64,000 bases of DNA from Solirubrobacterales bacterium (GTDB lineage: Bacteria > Actinomycetota > Thermoleophilia > Solirubrobacterales > Solirubrobacteraceae): contig DAHUYQ010000036.1 of the NCBI GenBank assembly GCA_027315115.1, positions 1 through 64,000 of the forward strand, read 5' to 3'. Positions 10,971 to 18,869 of this stretch are shown here, one piece after another (the first letter of the stretch is position 1; the number at the start of each line of letters is the position of its first letter). The notes under the pieces are model-generated. The model saw only the letters and a program-made list of their open reading frames with translations, did not search any database and was not told where the DNA came from. The translations under genes were made by a program, and so were the position numbers.

Positions 10971-11729
10971 GTGCATCTGAAGCGTGTGATCCCCTGCTTG
11001 GACGTCGACGGCGGCCGCGTGGTCAAGGGCGTCGAATTCCTGGACATCAAAGACGCCGGCGATCCGGTCGAGCTTGCCGCTCACTACGACCGCGAGGGCG
11101 CCGACGAGCTCGTCTTCCTGGACATCACCGCGACCCACGAGCGGCGCGAGACGATCGTCGAGCTTGCCCGCCGCACCGCGGATGAGGTGTTCGTGCCATT
11201 CACGATCGGCGGCGGCATCCGCTCCGTCGGCGACGCCCAGGCGGTGCTCGACGCCGGCGCGGACAAGGTCTCAGTGAACTCGGCGGCGCTGGCGCGCCCC
11301 GAGCTGATCGACGAGATGGCCAAGGTGTTCGGCTCGCAGTGCGTGGTGCTGGCGATCGACGCCAAGGCCGAGCCCGGCGGGGGCTGGCACGCCTACGTGG
11401 CCGGCGGCCGCAGGCGCAGCGGCCGTGACGCGCTCGCCTGGGCGCGCGAGGCGGTGGAGCGCGGCGCGGGGGAGATCCTGCTGACGAGCATGGACCGCGA
11501 CGGCACGAGCGACGGATACGACCTCGAGCTGACCAGCGCCGTCGCGGAGGCCGTGAGCGTCCCGGTGATCGCCTCCGGTGGCGCCGGCGAGCTCTCGCAC
11601 CTCGTGGACGCCGCTCAGGCGGGCGCCGACGCGGTGCTCTGCGCATCGATCTTCCACTACGGCACCTACACGATCTCGGAGGCCAAGGACTGCCTGGCGA
11701 GCGCCGGCATCCCGGTGCGCCCCGTTTGA
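10971..11729 (+). CDS. hisF: Imidazole glycerol phosphate synthase, cyclase subunit HisF
   Basis: A (beta/alpha)8 cyclase that makes imidazole glycerol phosphate and AICAR, using ammonia channelled from HisH. Catalytic Asp residues lie in [15 protein letters not shown] and [15 protein letters not shown]; the phosphate loop [12 protein letters not shown] is intact. GTG 10971 ([11 protein letters not shown]) matches the family N-terminus better than TTG 10965. hisC, hisE and hisI are not in the window. The stop overlaps the next gene (TGATG). Confidence 0.94.
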   Translation: MHLKRVIPCLDVDGGRVVKGVEFLDIKDAGDPVELAAHYDREGADELVFLDITATHERRETIVELARRTADEVFVPFTIGGGIRSVGDAQAVLDAGADKVSVNSAALARPELIDEMAKVFGSQCVVLAIDAKAEPGGGWHAYVAGGRRRSGRDALAWAREAVERGAGEILLTSMDRDGTSDGYDLELTSAVAEAVSVPVIASGGAGELSHLVDAAQAGADAVLCASIFHYGTYTISEAKDCLASAGIPVRPV

Positions 11730-13159
11730 TGGAGAGACCACCCGCTCCGCAGACTCCGACCGCGCCACCTGCCCCGCGTGCCGCGGGCGCGGCGGCGCTC
11801 ACAGGGCTGCGCGACCTTCCCGGCGGCCCGCAGGTCCTGCAGCTCGCCGCGGTGCGCGACGACGTCGAGCTGGTCGGCGGCGCCGTCAGGGACCTGCTGC
11901 TCGGTCGCGTGCCCCGCGAGATCGACCTTGTGCTCGACGGCTCCACGCCGTCGTTCCCGGACGCGGCCGTGCTCTTCGCCCGCGACCTGGCGCCGCTGCT
12001 TGCGGCCGACGGCGGGCCGCCGCCGCAGGTCAGCGTCCACGAGCGCTTCGGGACCGCTGCGGTGCGCTGGAGCGGCGGTCGCGTGGACATCGCCGCGCGA
12101 CGCACCGAGCGGTATCCGCAGCCGGGCGCGTTGCCGCAGGTGAGCCCCGGCGACCACGAGCAGGACCTGCGCCGCCGCGACTTCACCGTCAACGCGATCG
12201 CGGTTGCGCTCGGCGGCTCGGCGCCCGGCGCGATGCGCTTCGCGCCAAAGGCGATCGAGGACCTGCGCGCCGGCCGGCTGCGGGTTCTGCACGAGGGCAG
12301 CTTCCGCGACGATCCCACCCGCCTGCTGCGCCTGGGCCGCTACGCCGCCCGGCTGGGCTTCGAGGTCGAGCCGCAGACGGCCGAGCTTGCCCGCCGCGCG
12401 CTCGCCGAGGGTGCGATGAGCACCGTCTCGGCGGCCAGAGTGGGCGCCGAGCTGCGGCTCGCGCTGCGTGAAGCGGATCTGCTCGCGGCGCTCGGGGGGC
12501 TCGCGGCGCTTGGCGTGCTGGAGGCGCTGGACCCGTCGATGCGCCTGGAGCGCGACCTGCTGGCGGACGCGCTGTGGCTGCTGCCCCCCGACGGTCGCCC
12601 CGACCTGCTCGCGCTCGGGTCGCTGCTGTGCGCCGGCGGCGATCGGCGCGCAGGAGGCGATCTGGACCTCCGCGGCGGGGATGGGAGCCCGGCCGGCGAT
12701 CTGGACGCCCGCGGCGGGGCCCGGAGCCCCGCCGGCGAGGCGCGGCCGGCCAGCCAGGCGCGACTGCTCGGCGCGCTCGACGGCTTCGAGCATCCCGCCG
12801 CCGACCGTGCGCCCGTGCTGGAGACGGCGCTGCGCGCCGAGCCGCTCAGCCGGGAGCTGGACGGCGCTCATAGCCCCTCGCGGATCTGGGAGCTCCTGCG
12901 AAGCGTCCCGATCGAGGCGGTCGCGCTGGCCGGGGCGCTCGCGTCCCGCGACCAGCGGCCGCAGGTGCGCGGAGCCGTCGAGAGCTGGCTCGGGGATCTG
13001 CGCCACGTCCGGCTGCAGATCTCCGGCGAGGATCTGCTGGCTGCGGGCGTCAAAGCCGGCCCCGAGGTCGGAGAGCGGCTGGCCACGGCGTTGCGGGAGC
13101 GCCTGGACGGGAAGATCGCGCCCGGCCGCGAGGCCGAGCTGCAGGCGGCGCTGCGATGA
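11729..13159 (+). CDS. CCA tRNA nucleotidyltransferase / poly(A) polymerase family
   Basis: A class II nucleotidyltransferase, likely adding CCA to tRNA 3' ends, though class members can also be poly(A) polymerases. Head motifs: VGGAVRDLLLGR, then REIDLVLDG, where the usual DxD metal pair reads E-I-D. The base-recognition region DLRRRDFTVNAIAV and the RNA-binding segment DPTRLLRLGRYAARLGFE follow. Between the neck and tail (about residues 310-340) lies a Gly/Asp/Arg-rich insertion encoded by 39-bp tandem repeats. ATG 11729 overlaps the hisF stop and 13159 overlaps pgeF, so it is cotranscribed with both. Confidence 0.85.
   Translation: MERPPAPQTPTAPPAPRAAGAAALTGLRDLPGGPQVLQLAAVRDDVELVGGAVRDLLLGRVPREIDLVLDGSTPSFPDAAVLFARDLAPLLAADGGPPPQVSVHERFGTAAVRWSGGRVDIAARRTERYPQPGALPQVSPGDHEQDLRRRDFTVNAIAVALGGSAPGAMRFAPKAIEDLRAGRLRVLHEGSFRDDPTRLLRLGRYAARLGFEVEPQTAELARRALAEGAMSTVSAARVGAELRLALREADLLAALGGLAALGVLEALDPSMRLERDLLADALWLLPPDGRPDLLALGSLLCAGGDRRAGGDLDLRGGDGSPAGDLDARGGARSPAGEARPASQARLLGALDGFEHPAADRAPVLETALRAEPLSRELDGAHSPSRIWELLRSVPIEAVALAGALASRDQRPQVRGAVESWLGDLRHVRLQISGEDLLAAGVKAGPEVGERLATALRERLDGKIAPGREAELQAALR
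12656..12733 (+). repeat. Two 39-bp in-frame tandem repeats in the CCA-enzyme gene
   Basis: Units 12656-12694 and 12695-12733 encode GDLDLRGGDGSPA and GDLDARGGARSPA. Each begins GGCGATCTGGAC. The following bases start a third, diverged copy. The repeats lengthen an unconserved loop without breaking the frame. Confidence 0.85.
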
Positions 13160-13920
13160 GCACGAGCATGGACGAGCACGCCCTTCGACTGGAGCTGGCC
13201 GGCGGCGCGCAGGCGCTGTTCACCACCCGCGCGAGCGGCAACCTGTCGCTCTCGGCGGGCGCCGATCACGAGCACGGACTGCAGATGCGCCACCGTCTCT
13301 GCGACGAGCTCGGCCTGCAGTGGCTGTGCGCCAGCCCCCAGGTCCACGGCAGCCACGTCCGCGCCGTCGCGCAGCGCACCGAGCGGCGCGGCCGGCCGGT
13401 CGCGGAGGCCGCGGACGGGCACGCCACCGCACTGCGCGGCGTGGGCGTGATGGTGCTGGCCGCCGACTGCGTGCCGGTGATCCTGTCCGCCGCCGGGGAC
13501 GCCGGGGCTGCCGCACGGCCAGCAGGGAGCACGCGAGCCGCGGGAGCCCCCGCAGCCGTGGCGGCTGTGCACGCCGGCTGGCGCGGCATGGCGGCGGGCG
13601 TTCTGGAGCAGGGCGTCGCCACGATCTTCGCGCTGGCGCCGGACAGCGAGATCCATGCGGTGATCGGCCCGTGCGCCGGGCCGTGCTGCTATGAGGTCGG
13701 CGCCGAGGTGCTGCAGGCCCTGCGCATGCCGGGACCGCCGGCCGGCGCCTCCAAAGCGATGCTGGACCTGCGCGCGGCCGCGCGCGAGCGGCTCGGCGCC
13801 GCGGGCGTGGCAGTGGTGCGAGACCTCGACCTCTGCACGATCTGCGATCGGCGACTCTTCTCACATCGCCGTGAAGGCGCGCTGGCCGGACGGCAGGCGG
13901 CGGTGGCATGGCTGCCCTGA
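13156..13920 (+). CDS. pgeF: PgeF/YfiH family multicopper polyphenol oxidase-like protein
   Basis: Family proteins (YfiH, FAMIN/LACC1-related) act as purine nucleoside phosphorylase/deaminase-type enzymes, and E. coli PgeF has been described as an editing factor for peptidoglycan. The metal ligands are visible: His in SPQVHGSHV, Cys in VLAADCVPVIL and His in AVHAGWRGMAAGVL; GPCAGPCCYEV and LDLCTICDRRLFSHRREG complete the signature. Length is 254 aa. In actinobacteria this gene often follows ftsZ; here no ftsZ is adjacent, but yggS and sepF follow as usual. Confidence 0.9.
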   Translation: MSTSMDEHALRLELAGGAQALFTTRASGNLSLSAGADHEHGLQMRHRLCDELGLQWLCASPQVHGSHVRAVAQRTERRGRPVAEAADGHATALRGVGVMVLAADCVPVILSAAGDAGAAARPAGSTRAAGAPAAVAAVHAGWRGMAAGVLEQGVATIFALAPDSEIHAVIGPCAGPCCYEVGAEVLQALRMPGPPAGASKAMLDLRAAARERLGAAGVAVVRDLDLCTICDRRLFSHRREGALAGRQAAVAWLP

Positions 13921-14579
13921 TCACGCCGCTGCACGCGCCGGTGATCCGCGAGCGCCTGGCGCTCGTGCGAGAGCGGATCGCCGCCGCCGCGGCCCGCGCG
14001 GGCCGCGATCCCGACGCGGTCCAGCTCCTGGTCGCCACCAAGTACGTGGCCCTGGAGGATCTGCCGGTGCTCGCGCAGGCGGGCGTCACGCTGGTCGGCG
14101 AGAACCGCGCCCAGGACCTGGAGGCGAAGGTGAAGGCGCACGGAGAGCTCTTCACGTGGGACTTCATCGGCCAGCTCCAGAGCCGCAAGGTGCGTGCGAT
14201 CGTGCCCCACGTGCGCCTGATCCACTCGGTCGCCAGTCTCTCGGCGCTGCGCGAGCTGGAGCGTCACAGGGATGCCGCCAAAGCCGACCTGAGGGTGCTG
14301 ATAGAGGTCAACGTCGCGGGCGAGCAGGGCAAGGCGGGCATCGTCCCGCATGATCTCGACCTCTACCTGGAGCGTTGCCCGGTCCCGGTGCTCGGCCTGA
14401 TGAGCATGCCGCCGGCCACCGCGGACCCGGACCAGAGCCGCCGCTGGTTCGCCGCGCTGCGCGAGCTGGCGCACGATCGCGATCTGAGGGAGCTCTCGAT
14501 GGGCACGAGCCAGGACTACGAGGTGGCCGTCGAGGAGGGCGCGAGCATCGTGCGACTCGGCACGAGCGTACTTGGCTAG
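13908..14579 (+). CDS. yggS: YggS family pyridoxal phosphate homeostasis protein
   Basis: A PLP-binding alanine-racemase-fold protein (223 aa) that buffers free PLP. The PLP lysine is K45 in LLVATKYVALEDL. Also seen are VGENRAQDLEAKV, WDFIGQLQSRKVRAI, IEVNVAGEQGKAG, GLMSMPPA and the phosphate-binding SMGTSQDYEVAVEEGASIVRLGTSVLG. The ATG overlaps the pgeF 3' end by 13 nt. Its place before sepF is conserved in Gram-positive bacteria. Confidence 0.93.
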   Translation: MAALITPLHAPVIRERLALVRERIAAAAARAGRDPDAVQLLVATKYVALEDLPVLAQAGVTLVGENRAQDLEAKVKAHGELFTWDFIGQLQSRKVRAIVPHVRLIHSVASLSALRELERHRDAAKADLRVLIEVNVAGEQGKAGIVPHDLDLYLERCPVPVLGLMSMPPATADPDQSRRWFAALRELAHDRDLRELSMGTSQDYEVAVEEGASIVRLGTSVLG

Positions 14580-14593
14580 CATTTGCAGGGAAA

Positions 14594-14618
14594 TTCGCCG
14601 TTTGGGCGAACATCGCCC
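14594..14618 (+). promoter_or_regulatory. Two mutually exclusive hairpins before sepF
   Basis: TTCGCC (14594-14599) pairs with GGCGAA (14605-14610). GGGCGA (14604-14609) can instead pair with TCGCCC (14613-14618). Both are perfect 6-bp stems sharing one arm, and the second ends 7 nt before the sepF ATG. They could control access to the start codon or be a weak terminator. Confidence 0.4.
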
Positions 14619-14625
14619 CCTAGAG

Positions 14626-15171
14626 ATGTCCTTTCGAGATTCCTGGCACCGCGCGCTTGTCTACTTCGGCCTCGCCGAGGAATACGACGAGGACGAATAC
14701 GAGGACGAGTATCCTCCGGAGGAGGAGATCGAGGAGCGCTACCGCGAGCGCCCCAACGTGCGCAGGCTCTCCACTCGCAGACGTCGCGACGAGTTCGACG
14801 ACATCTTCGCCGAGGAAGGCGGCCGCGCGGAGATGGGCGGCCGCGCTGCGCGCACGACTGTGCTGCGGCCGGTCGGTGGCAGGACCAACGGGGACGTGCG
14901 CGTCCATCTGGTGGTGCCCAAGTCGTTCAACGACGCCCAGCAGGTGGCCGACAAGTTCAAGGACTCCATTCCGGTGATCCTCAACCTGCAGGGCACCGAA
15001 ACCGACCTCTCCAAGCGCCTGATCGACTTCGCCAGCGGTCTCACCTACGCACTGGACGGCGGCATGCAGCGGATCGCCGACAAGGTGTTCATGCTCACGC
15101 CGCGCAACGTCGAGATCTCCGCCGAGGAGCGCGCGCGGCTGATCGAAAAGGGCTTCTTCAACCAATCGTAG
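14626..15171 (+). CDS. sepF: Cell division protein SepF
   Basis: Anchors FtsZ filaments to the membrane and substitutes for FtsA, which actinobacteria lack. The short N-terminal membrane helix is MSFRDSWHRALVYFGLA, followed by an acidic linker (EEYDEDEYEDEY) and the C-terminal FtsZ-binding/dimer domain (about residues 85-170) with VRVHLVVPKSFNDAQQVAD and IPVILNLQGTETDLSKRLIDF. ATG 14626 fits the family N-terminus; an upstream TTG at 14572 would overlap yggS and spoil the amphipathic helix. It is 181 residues long. Confidence 0.93.
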   Translation: MSFRDSWHRALVYFGLAEEYDEDEYEDEYPPEEEIEERYRERPNVRRLSTRRRRDEFDDIFAEEGGRAEMGGRAARTTVLRPVGGRTNGDVRVHLVVPKSFNDAQQVADKFKDSIPVILNLQGTETDLSKRLIDFASGLTYALDGGMQRIADKVFMLTPRNVEISAEERARLIEKGFFNQS

Positions 15172-15194
15172 GCGTGCCGAGCACGCGCGCCGTG

Positions 15195-15200
15195 TAGCCT
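15195..15200 (+). promoter_or_regulatory. -10 hexamer TAGCCT before proC
   Basis: TAGCCT lies 10 nt before the proC ATG, with no clear -35 and no strong Shine-Dalgarno between (GATCCTCCGC). It is a candidate short-leader promoter inside the cluster. Confidence 0.3.
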
Positions 15201-15210
15201 GATCCTCCGC

Positions 15211-15966
15211 ATGAAGATAGGTCTGATCGGGGCTGGGAACATGGCGCGCGCGATGGCGCGTGGCTGGGGCGAGCCCGTGCTCTGCGCGGATCCCGTGGCA
15301 GGGCGCGCCCGCGAGCTCGCGCGGGAGACCGGCGGCCAGGCGCTGGCCGGCAACGCCGAGGTGGCGCAGCAGGCCGATCTGGTGGTGCTCTGCCACAAGC
15401 CGGCGCAGCTCAAGGAGGTGGCGGCGGAAGTCGCGCCTGCCGCCAAAGCGCTCGCCTCGATCCTGGCCGTGACGGACCTGCAGATGCTCAAGCAGGCATA
15501 CCCCGATCGTCCGGTCTACCGCTTCATCCCCTCGCTTCCGGTGGAGGTCCGTCAGGGCGCTGTCGTGCAGGCCGCCGACGAGCCGCAGGACGCGCAGACG
15601 GACGCCGCGGTTCACGATCTCTTCGCCCGCCTGGGCACCGTCGTCACCGTCGAGGACCGCCTCGTGGACGTCGCGATGGGCCTGATGTCCTGCGCGCCCG
15701 CCTACGTGGCGCTGATCGCCGAGGCGCAGATCGATGCCGGCGTGCGTCACGGTCTGCGCGCCGACCAGGCCGCGGGCCTGGTGGTGCAGACCCTGGCGGG
15801 CACCGCCGAGCTGCTGCGGCAGCGCGAGTACGACACGCTGGCGGTGCGTCGCGAGGTCACCTCGCCCGGAGGCGTGACCGCGCGCGGGCTGGCGGCGCTG
15901 GAGCGCTCCGGGCTGCGCACCGCCTTCGACGACGCGCTGGACGCTGTGCTGGGAGGCACACGGTGA
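15211..15966 (+). CDS. proC: Pyrroline-5-carboxylate reductase
   Basis: Last step of proline synthesis, NAD(P)H-dependent reduction of P5C. The N-terminal Rossmann motif is MKIGLIGAGNMARAMARG. The C-terminal dimer domain has MSCAPAYVALIAEAQIDAGVRHGL and the family signature REVTSPGGVTARGLAALERSGLR. It is 251 aa, slightly short of 260-280. The stop overlaps yggT. Its position between sepF and yggT is the common actinobacterial/firmicute order. Confidence 0.93.
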   Translation: MKIGLIGAGNMARAMARGWGEPVLCADPVAGRARELARETGGQALAGNAEVAQQADLVVLCHKPAQLKEVAAEVAPAAKALASILAVTDLQMLKQAYPDRPVYRFIPSLPVEVRQGAVVQAADEPQDAQTDAAVHDLFARLGTVVTVEDRLVDVAMGLMSCAPAYVALIAEAQIDAGVRHGLRADQAAGLVVQTLAGTAELLRQREYDTLAVRREVTSPGGVTARGLAALERSGLRTAFDDALDAVLGGTR

Positions 15967-16277
15967 TGCAGACACTCGTGATCGCGAGCGTGAGAGCGGA
16001 AATCGCGAACTACCTCTCCACGCTGATCGACGTCTACATGCTGCTGATCATCCTCTACATCGTCGTCCAGCTCCTGTTCGCGTTCGGGGTGCGGCCGCCC
16101 TACTCGCGCTGGAGCGACGCGATCCTGACCTTCCTGCGCGACGTCTGCGAGCCGTTCCTGCGCATCTTCAGGCGCATAATCCCGCGCGTCGGTCCCTTCG
16201 ACTTCAGCCCCGTGATCGCGATCCTCGTGCTCCAACTGATCAACAGCATCGTGGTCCAGGGCGCGATCCACGGTTGA
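15963..16277 (+). CDS. yggT: YggT family membrane protein
   Basis: A small integral membrane protein of the YggT family (CCB3/YlmG in plastids), linked by position to cell division and envelope functions; its biochemical role is not established. It is 104 aa with two hydrophobic segments, about residues 15-40 (STLIDVYMLLIILYIVVQLL) and 80-100 (FSPVIAILVLQLINSIVV). The connecting basic loop has YSRWSDAILTFLRDVCEPFLRIFRRIIP, typical of the family. GTG 15963 overlaps the proC stop; ATG 15966 is an equal alternative. Confidence 0.9.
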   Translation: MMQTLVIASVRAEIANYLSTLIDVYMLLIILYIVVQLLFAFGVRPPYSRWSDAILTFLRDVCEPFLRIFRRIIPRVGPFDFSPVIAILVLQLINSIVVQGAIHG

Positions 16278-16822
16278 GACTCGCCGCTCGCCGTCCGGGC
16301 GCCGCGAGCCGGCCGCACTCGCGAGGTCGCAGCCAGATCCTCTACTGGGGGCGTGCCGCGGTCGTCGTCGTGCTGGTGCTGGTGATCGACCGGCTGACCA
16401 AGCAGGCCGTCGAATCCTCGATCCACCCGGGTGAAGAACGCTCCTTCCTGCCGGGCGTGCAGCTCGTGCACACCCACAACAACGGGGTCGCCTTCGGGCT
16501 GCTCGGCGGCTCGCACGTCTATCTGACTGTCGCCCTCGCCGTGGCGGTGGTGCTCGCGCTGGTCTTCTTCGCCTGGCGCCTGGACAGAAGGCCCGCCCGC
16601 TCACCGACATGGCTGCCGATCGGGATGATCCTGGGCGGCGCGCTGGGCAACATGATCGACCGCCTGCGCCTGGGGGCGGTGACCGACTTCATCAAGCTGC
16701 CGCTGGGATGGCCGCCGTTCAACCTTGCCGACGCCTCGATCACGATCGGCGTGGTCGTGCTCGCGCTGCTGGCCAGCCGGGCCGAGCAGCACGGCGAGCG
16801 GCAGGGCGGGGAGCCGCGGTAG
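16274..16822 (+). CDS. lspA: Lipoprotein signal peptidase (signal peptidase II)
   Basis: An aspartyl protease in the cytoplasmic membrane that cleaves prolipoprotein signal peptides. Four membrane segments are visible. The catalytic Asp residues are in GGALGNMIDRLRLGAVTDFI and PPFNLADASI; the NNGVAFGLL loop is conserved. The start is TTG, overlapping the yggT stop (TTGA); about 20 basic residues precede the first membrane helix. A likely client in this window is the lipoprotein at 34838-35464. Confidence 0.92.
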   Translation: MRLAARRPGAASRPHSRGRSQILYWGRAAVVVVLVLVIDRLTKQAVESSIHPGEERSFLPGVQLVHTHNNGVAFGLLGGSHVYLTVALAVAVVLALVFFAWRLDRRPARSPTWLPIGMILGGALGNMIDRLRLGAVTDFIKLPLGWPPFNLADASITIGVVVLALLASRAEQHGERQGGEPR

Positions 16823-16827
16823 GACAG

Positions 16828-17550
16828 GTGGCTCCCGCCAGCGACAAGCCGCGTGCTGAGAGCCAGGTGACCGGCGCTCCGGCGCTGAAGGTCCGCTTCG
16901 AGGACGAGCACCTGCTCGTGGTGGACAAGCCCGCCGGCATGGTCGTGCACCCGGCGCGCGGGCACAGCGAGGGGACGCTCGCGCAGCTTCTGGCCGGGGT
17001 GGGAGCCGGCGGCGAGCAGCAGCGGGCGGGGATCGTGCACCGTCTCGACAGAGACACATCCGGCCTGCTGGTCGTGGCCAAGAGCGAGCAGGCGCACGCG
17101 CGCCTGCAGGCGGCGCTGGCGGCGCGCGAGATCAAGCGGGAATACCTTGCGCTGGTGGAGGGCCGGCCCCCGTCGCGCACCGGCACGATCGAAGCCCCAG
17201 TCGGCCGCGATCCGCGCGTGCGCACGCGGATGGCGGTCGGCGGACAGTTTCCACGCCAGGCCGTCACGCACTTCACGCTGGAGCGCGAGCTGCCCGCCAG
17301 CTCGCTTCTGCGGCTGCGGTTGGAGACGGGCAGGACCCATCAGATCAGGGTTCACATGCAGGCGATCGGGCATCCCGTCTGCGGCGATCCCGACTACGGC
17401 AGGCCCGGCCTGTACGGCCTGAAACGCCAGTTCCTGCACGCCACGGCGCTCGCTTTCGAGCATCCGGTCACCGGCGAGCCGATTGAGGTCTCCTCGCCGC
17501 TGCCGGAGGACCTTCGGTTGGCTCTGGCGGCCGCCGAACGGCTATCCTGA
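16828..17550 (+). CDS. rluD: RluA/RluD family pseudouridine synthase
   Basis: Makes pseudouridine in RNA, by family usually 23S rRNA. The catalytic Asp lies in GIVHRLDRDTSGLLVVAKS; also LLVVDKPAGMVVHPARGH, REYLALVEG and LETGRTHQIRVHMQAIGHPVCGDPDYG. The GTG at 16828 has AGGACAG upstream and starts 6 nt after lspA. From that start there is no room for the N-terminal S4 domain usual in RluD, so its target may differ (RluA/RluC-like); the gene symbol follows the family and the conserved lspA-rluD order. Confidence 0.85.
   Translation: MAPASDKPRAESQVTGAPALKVRFEDEHLLVVDKPAGMVVHPARGHSEGTLAQLLAGVGAGGEQQRAGIVHRLDRDTSGLLVVAKSEQAHARLQAALAAREIKREYLALVEGRPPSRTGTIEAPVGRDPRVRTRMAVGGQFPRQAVTHFTLERELPASSLLRLRLETGRTHQIRVHMQAIGHPVCGDPDYGRPGLYGLKRQFLHATALAFEHPVTGEPIEVSSPLPEDLRLALAAAERLS
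17518..17548 (+). promoter_or_regulatory. Candidate rpsB promoter inside the rluD 3' end
   Basis: TTGGCT (17518-17523) and TATCCT (17543-17548) with a 19-bp spacer, overlapping the last codons of rluD. Transcription from about 17555 would produce the structured leader that precedes rpsB. Confidence 0.4.
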
Positions 17551-17554
17551 GACG

Positions 17555-17678
17555 TTCAAAACGCAAACGACCTGGCATCGTCCGCACGGGCCCTGCCCAG
17601 AGTCGCGCCGACGCGCGCACTGGGTCCCGAAATCGAGATGCCAGCAATGTCCAGGCAAGAGCAAAAAGGGAGCATCAC
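17555..17678 (+). ncRNA. Structured rpsB 5' leader (candidate S2 autoregulatory RNA)
   Basis: CTGGCATC (17572-17579) and GATGCCAG (17637-17644) form a perfect 8-bp long-range stem. Nested inside, CCCAG (17596-17600) pairs with CTGGG (17620-17624), and a GCGCG-rich apex may extend it. The stem ends 34 nt before the rpsB GTG, leaving an open AAAAAGGGAGC Shine-Dalgarno. rpsB leaders bind S2 and repress translation in several bacterial groups; no match to a known leader family is claimed. Confidence 0.5.
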
Positions 17679-18869
17679 GTGGCAGAGGTAGGAATCGAAA
17701 AGCTGCTGGAGGCCGGCGTTCACTTCGGTCACCAGACGCGCCGCTGGAACCCGAAGATGCGCCGCTTCATCCATGGCGAGCGGGACGGCATCTACATCAT
17801 CGACCTTCTCAAGACGGCCGTCCTGCTGGCACAGGCGCAGCAGTTCGCCTCCGAGGTCGCCCGCCGCGGCGGAACGGTCCTCTTCGTGGGCACCAAGAAG
17901 CAGGCGCGGGACGCGATCGCGGAGGTCGCCCAGGCGTCCGGCATGCCCTACGTCAACCACCGGTGGCTCGGCGGGCTGCTGACGAACTTCCAGACCATGG
18001 CGCAGCGCATCCGCCGCCTGCACGATCTCGAACGCTACGAGACCGAGGGCCAGCTCGCGCTGCTGCCCACCCGTGAGCGGATGGCGGCGCAGGCCGATCT
18101 GGCCAAGCTGCGCGCCAACCTCGGCGGCGTCAAGGACATGCAGCGCGTGCCGGACGCCGTGTTCGTGATCGACCTGAAGACCGAGGCGATAGCGGTGCGC
18201 GAAGCGCAGCGTCTGCGCATCCCGATCGTCGGCCTGGTCGACACCAACTGCGACCCCGACGGCGTCGATTACGTGATCCCGGGCAACGACGACGCGATCC
18301 GCTCCTGCGCGCTGATCACCAAGGCGATCGGCGACGTGGTTGCCGAAAGCCACGCCGTCTTCCGCGCCCAGGAGGAACGCGCCCGTCAGGAAGCCGAAGA
18401 GCAGGCAAAGCGCGAGGCCGACGCGCGCGCAAAGCGCCAGGCGGAAGAGCAGGCAAAGCGCGAGGCCGAAGAGCAGGAGAAGCGCGAGCAGACCCAGCGC
18501 GAAGAAGCGGAGGCCGCCTTCGCGGCCCACAAGGCGGCGCAGGCCGCCGCCGCCGCCGCGCAGGCCGGTGGGGGCGGAGAGGGAGCTGCCGCTGGGCAGA
18601 CCGCTGCGCCCGCAGGCTCGCGGCAGCCGGCGGCCCCGGCTCCGGCTCCGGCTGCGACCCCGGCGCCCGCGGCGGAGCCCGCAACCCCGGCGCAGCAGGC
18701 GCCTGCTGCCGAGCAGGCGCCCGCGGCGCCCGAGACCGGCGCGAGCGCGGCGAAGCCCGCCGCGGCCGCCCCGGCGGAGCCCGCGGCGGCCGATGGCGCC
18801 GCCGAGGGCCAGCAGGGCCAGCAGGGAGAGGCACAGCAGACCGAGACCGCCGAGGAGGCCAGCGCATGA
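17679..18869 (+). CDS. rpsB: 30S ribosomal protein S2 with long C-terminal extension
   Basis: Residues 1 to about 230 are a normal S2: LLEAGVHFGHQTRRWNPKM, IYIIDLLKTAVLL, FVGTKKQARDAI, NHRWLGGLLTNFQTM, PDAVFVIDLKTEAIAVREA, VDTNCDPDGVDYVIPGNDDAIRS. Normal bacterial S2 ends near 230-260 residues. Here about 165 more follow: an Arg/Lys/Glu/Gln heptad-like coiled-coil segment (about 232-285), then an Ala/Pro-rich low-complexity tail with Gln/Glu at the end. The tail keeps the frame to tsf, which overlaps by 4 nt, so it is not a sequencing frameshift. GTG start with AGGGAG 7-8 nt upstream. Confidence 0.95.
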   Translation: MAEVGIEKLLEAGVHFGHQTRRWNPKMRRFIHGERDGIYIIDLLKTAVLLAQAQQFASEVARRGGTVLFVGTKKQARDAIAEVAQASGMPYVNHRWLGGLLTNFQTMAQRIRRLHDLERYETEGQLALLPTRERMAAQADLAKLRANLGGVKDMQRVPDAVFVIDLKTEAIAVREAQRLRIPIVGLVDTNCDPDGVDYVIPGNDDAIRSCALITKAIGDVVAESHAVFRAQEERARQEAEEQAKREADARAKRQAEEQAKREAEEQEKREQTQREEAEAAFAAHKAAQAAAAAAQAGGGGEGAAAGQTAAPAGSRQPAAPAPAPAATPAPAAEPATPAQQAPAAEQAPAAPETGASAAKPAAAAPAEPAAADGAAEGQQGQQGEAQQTETAEEASA

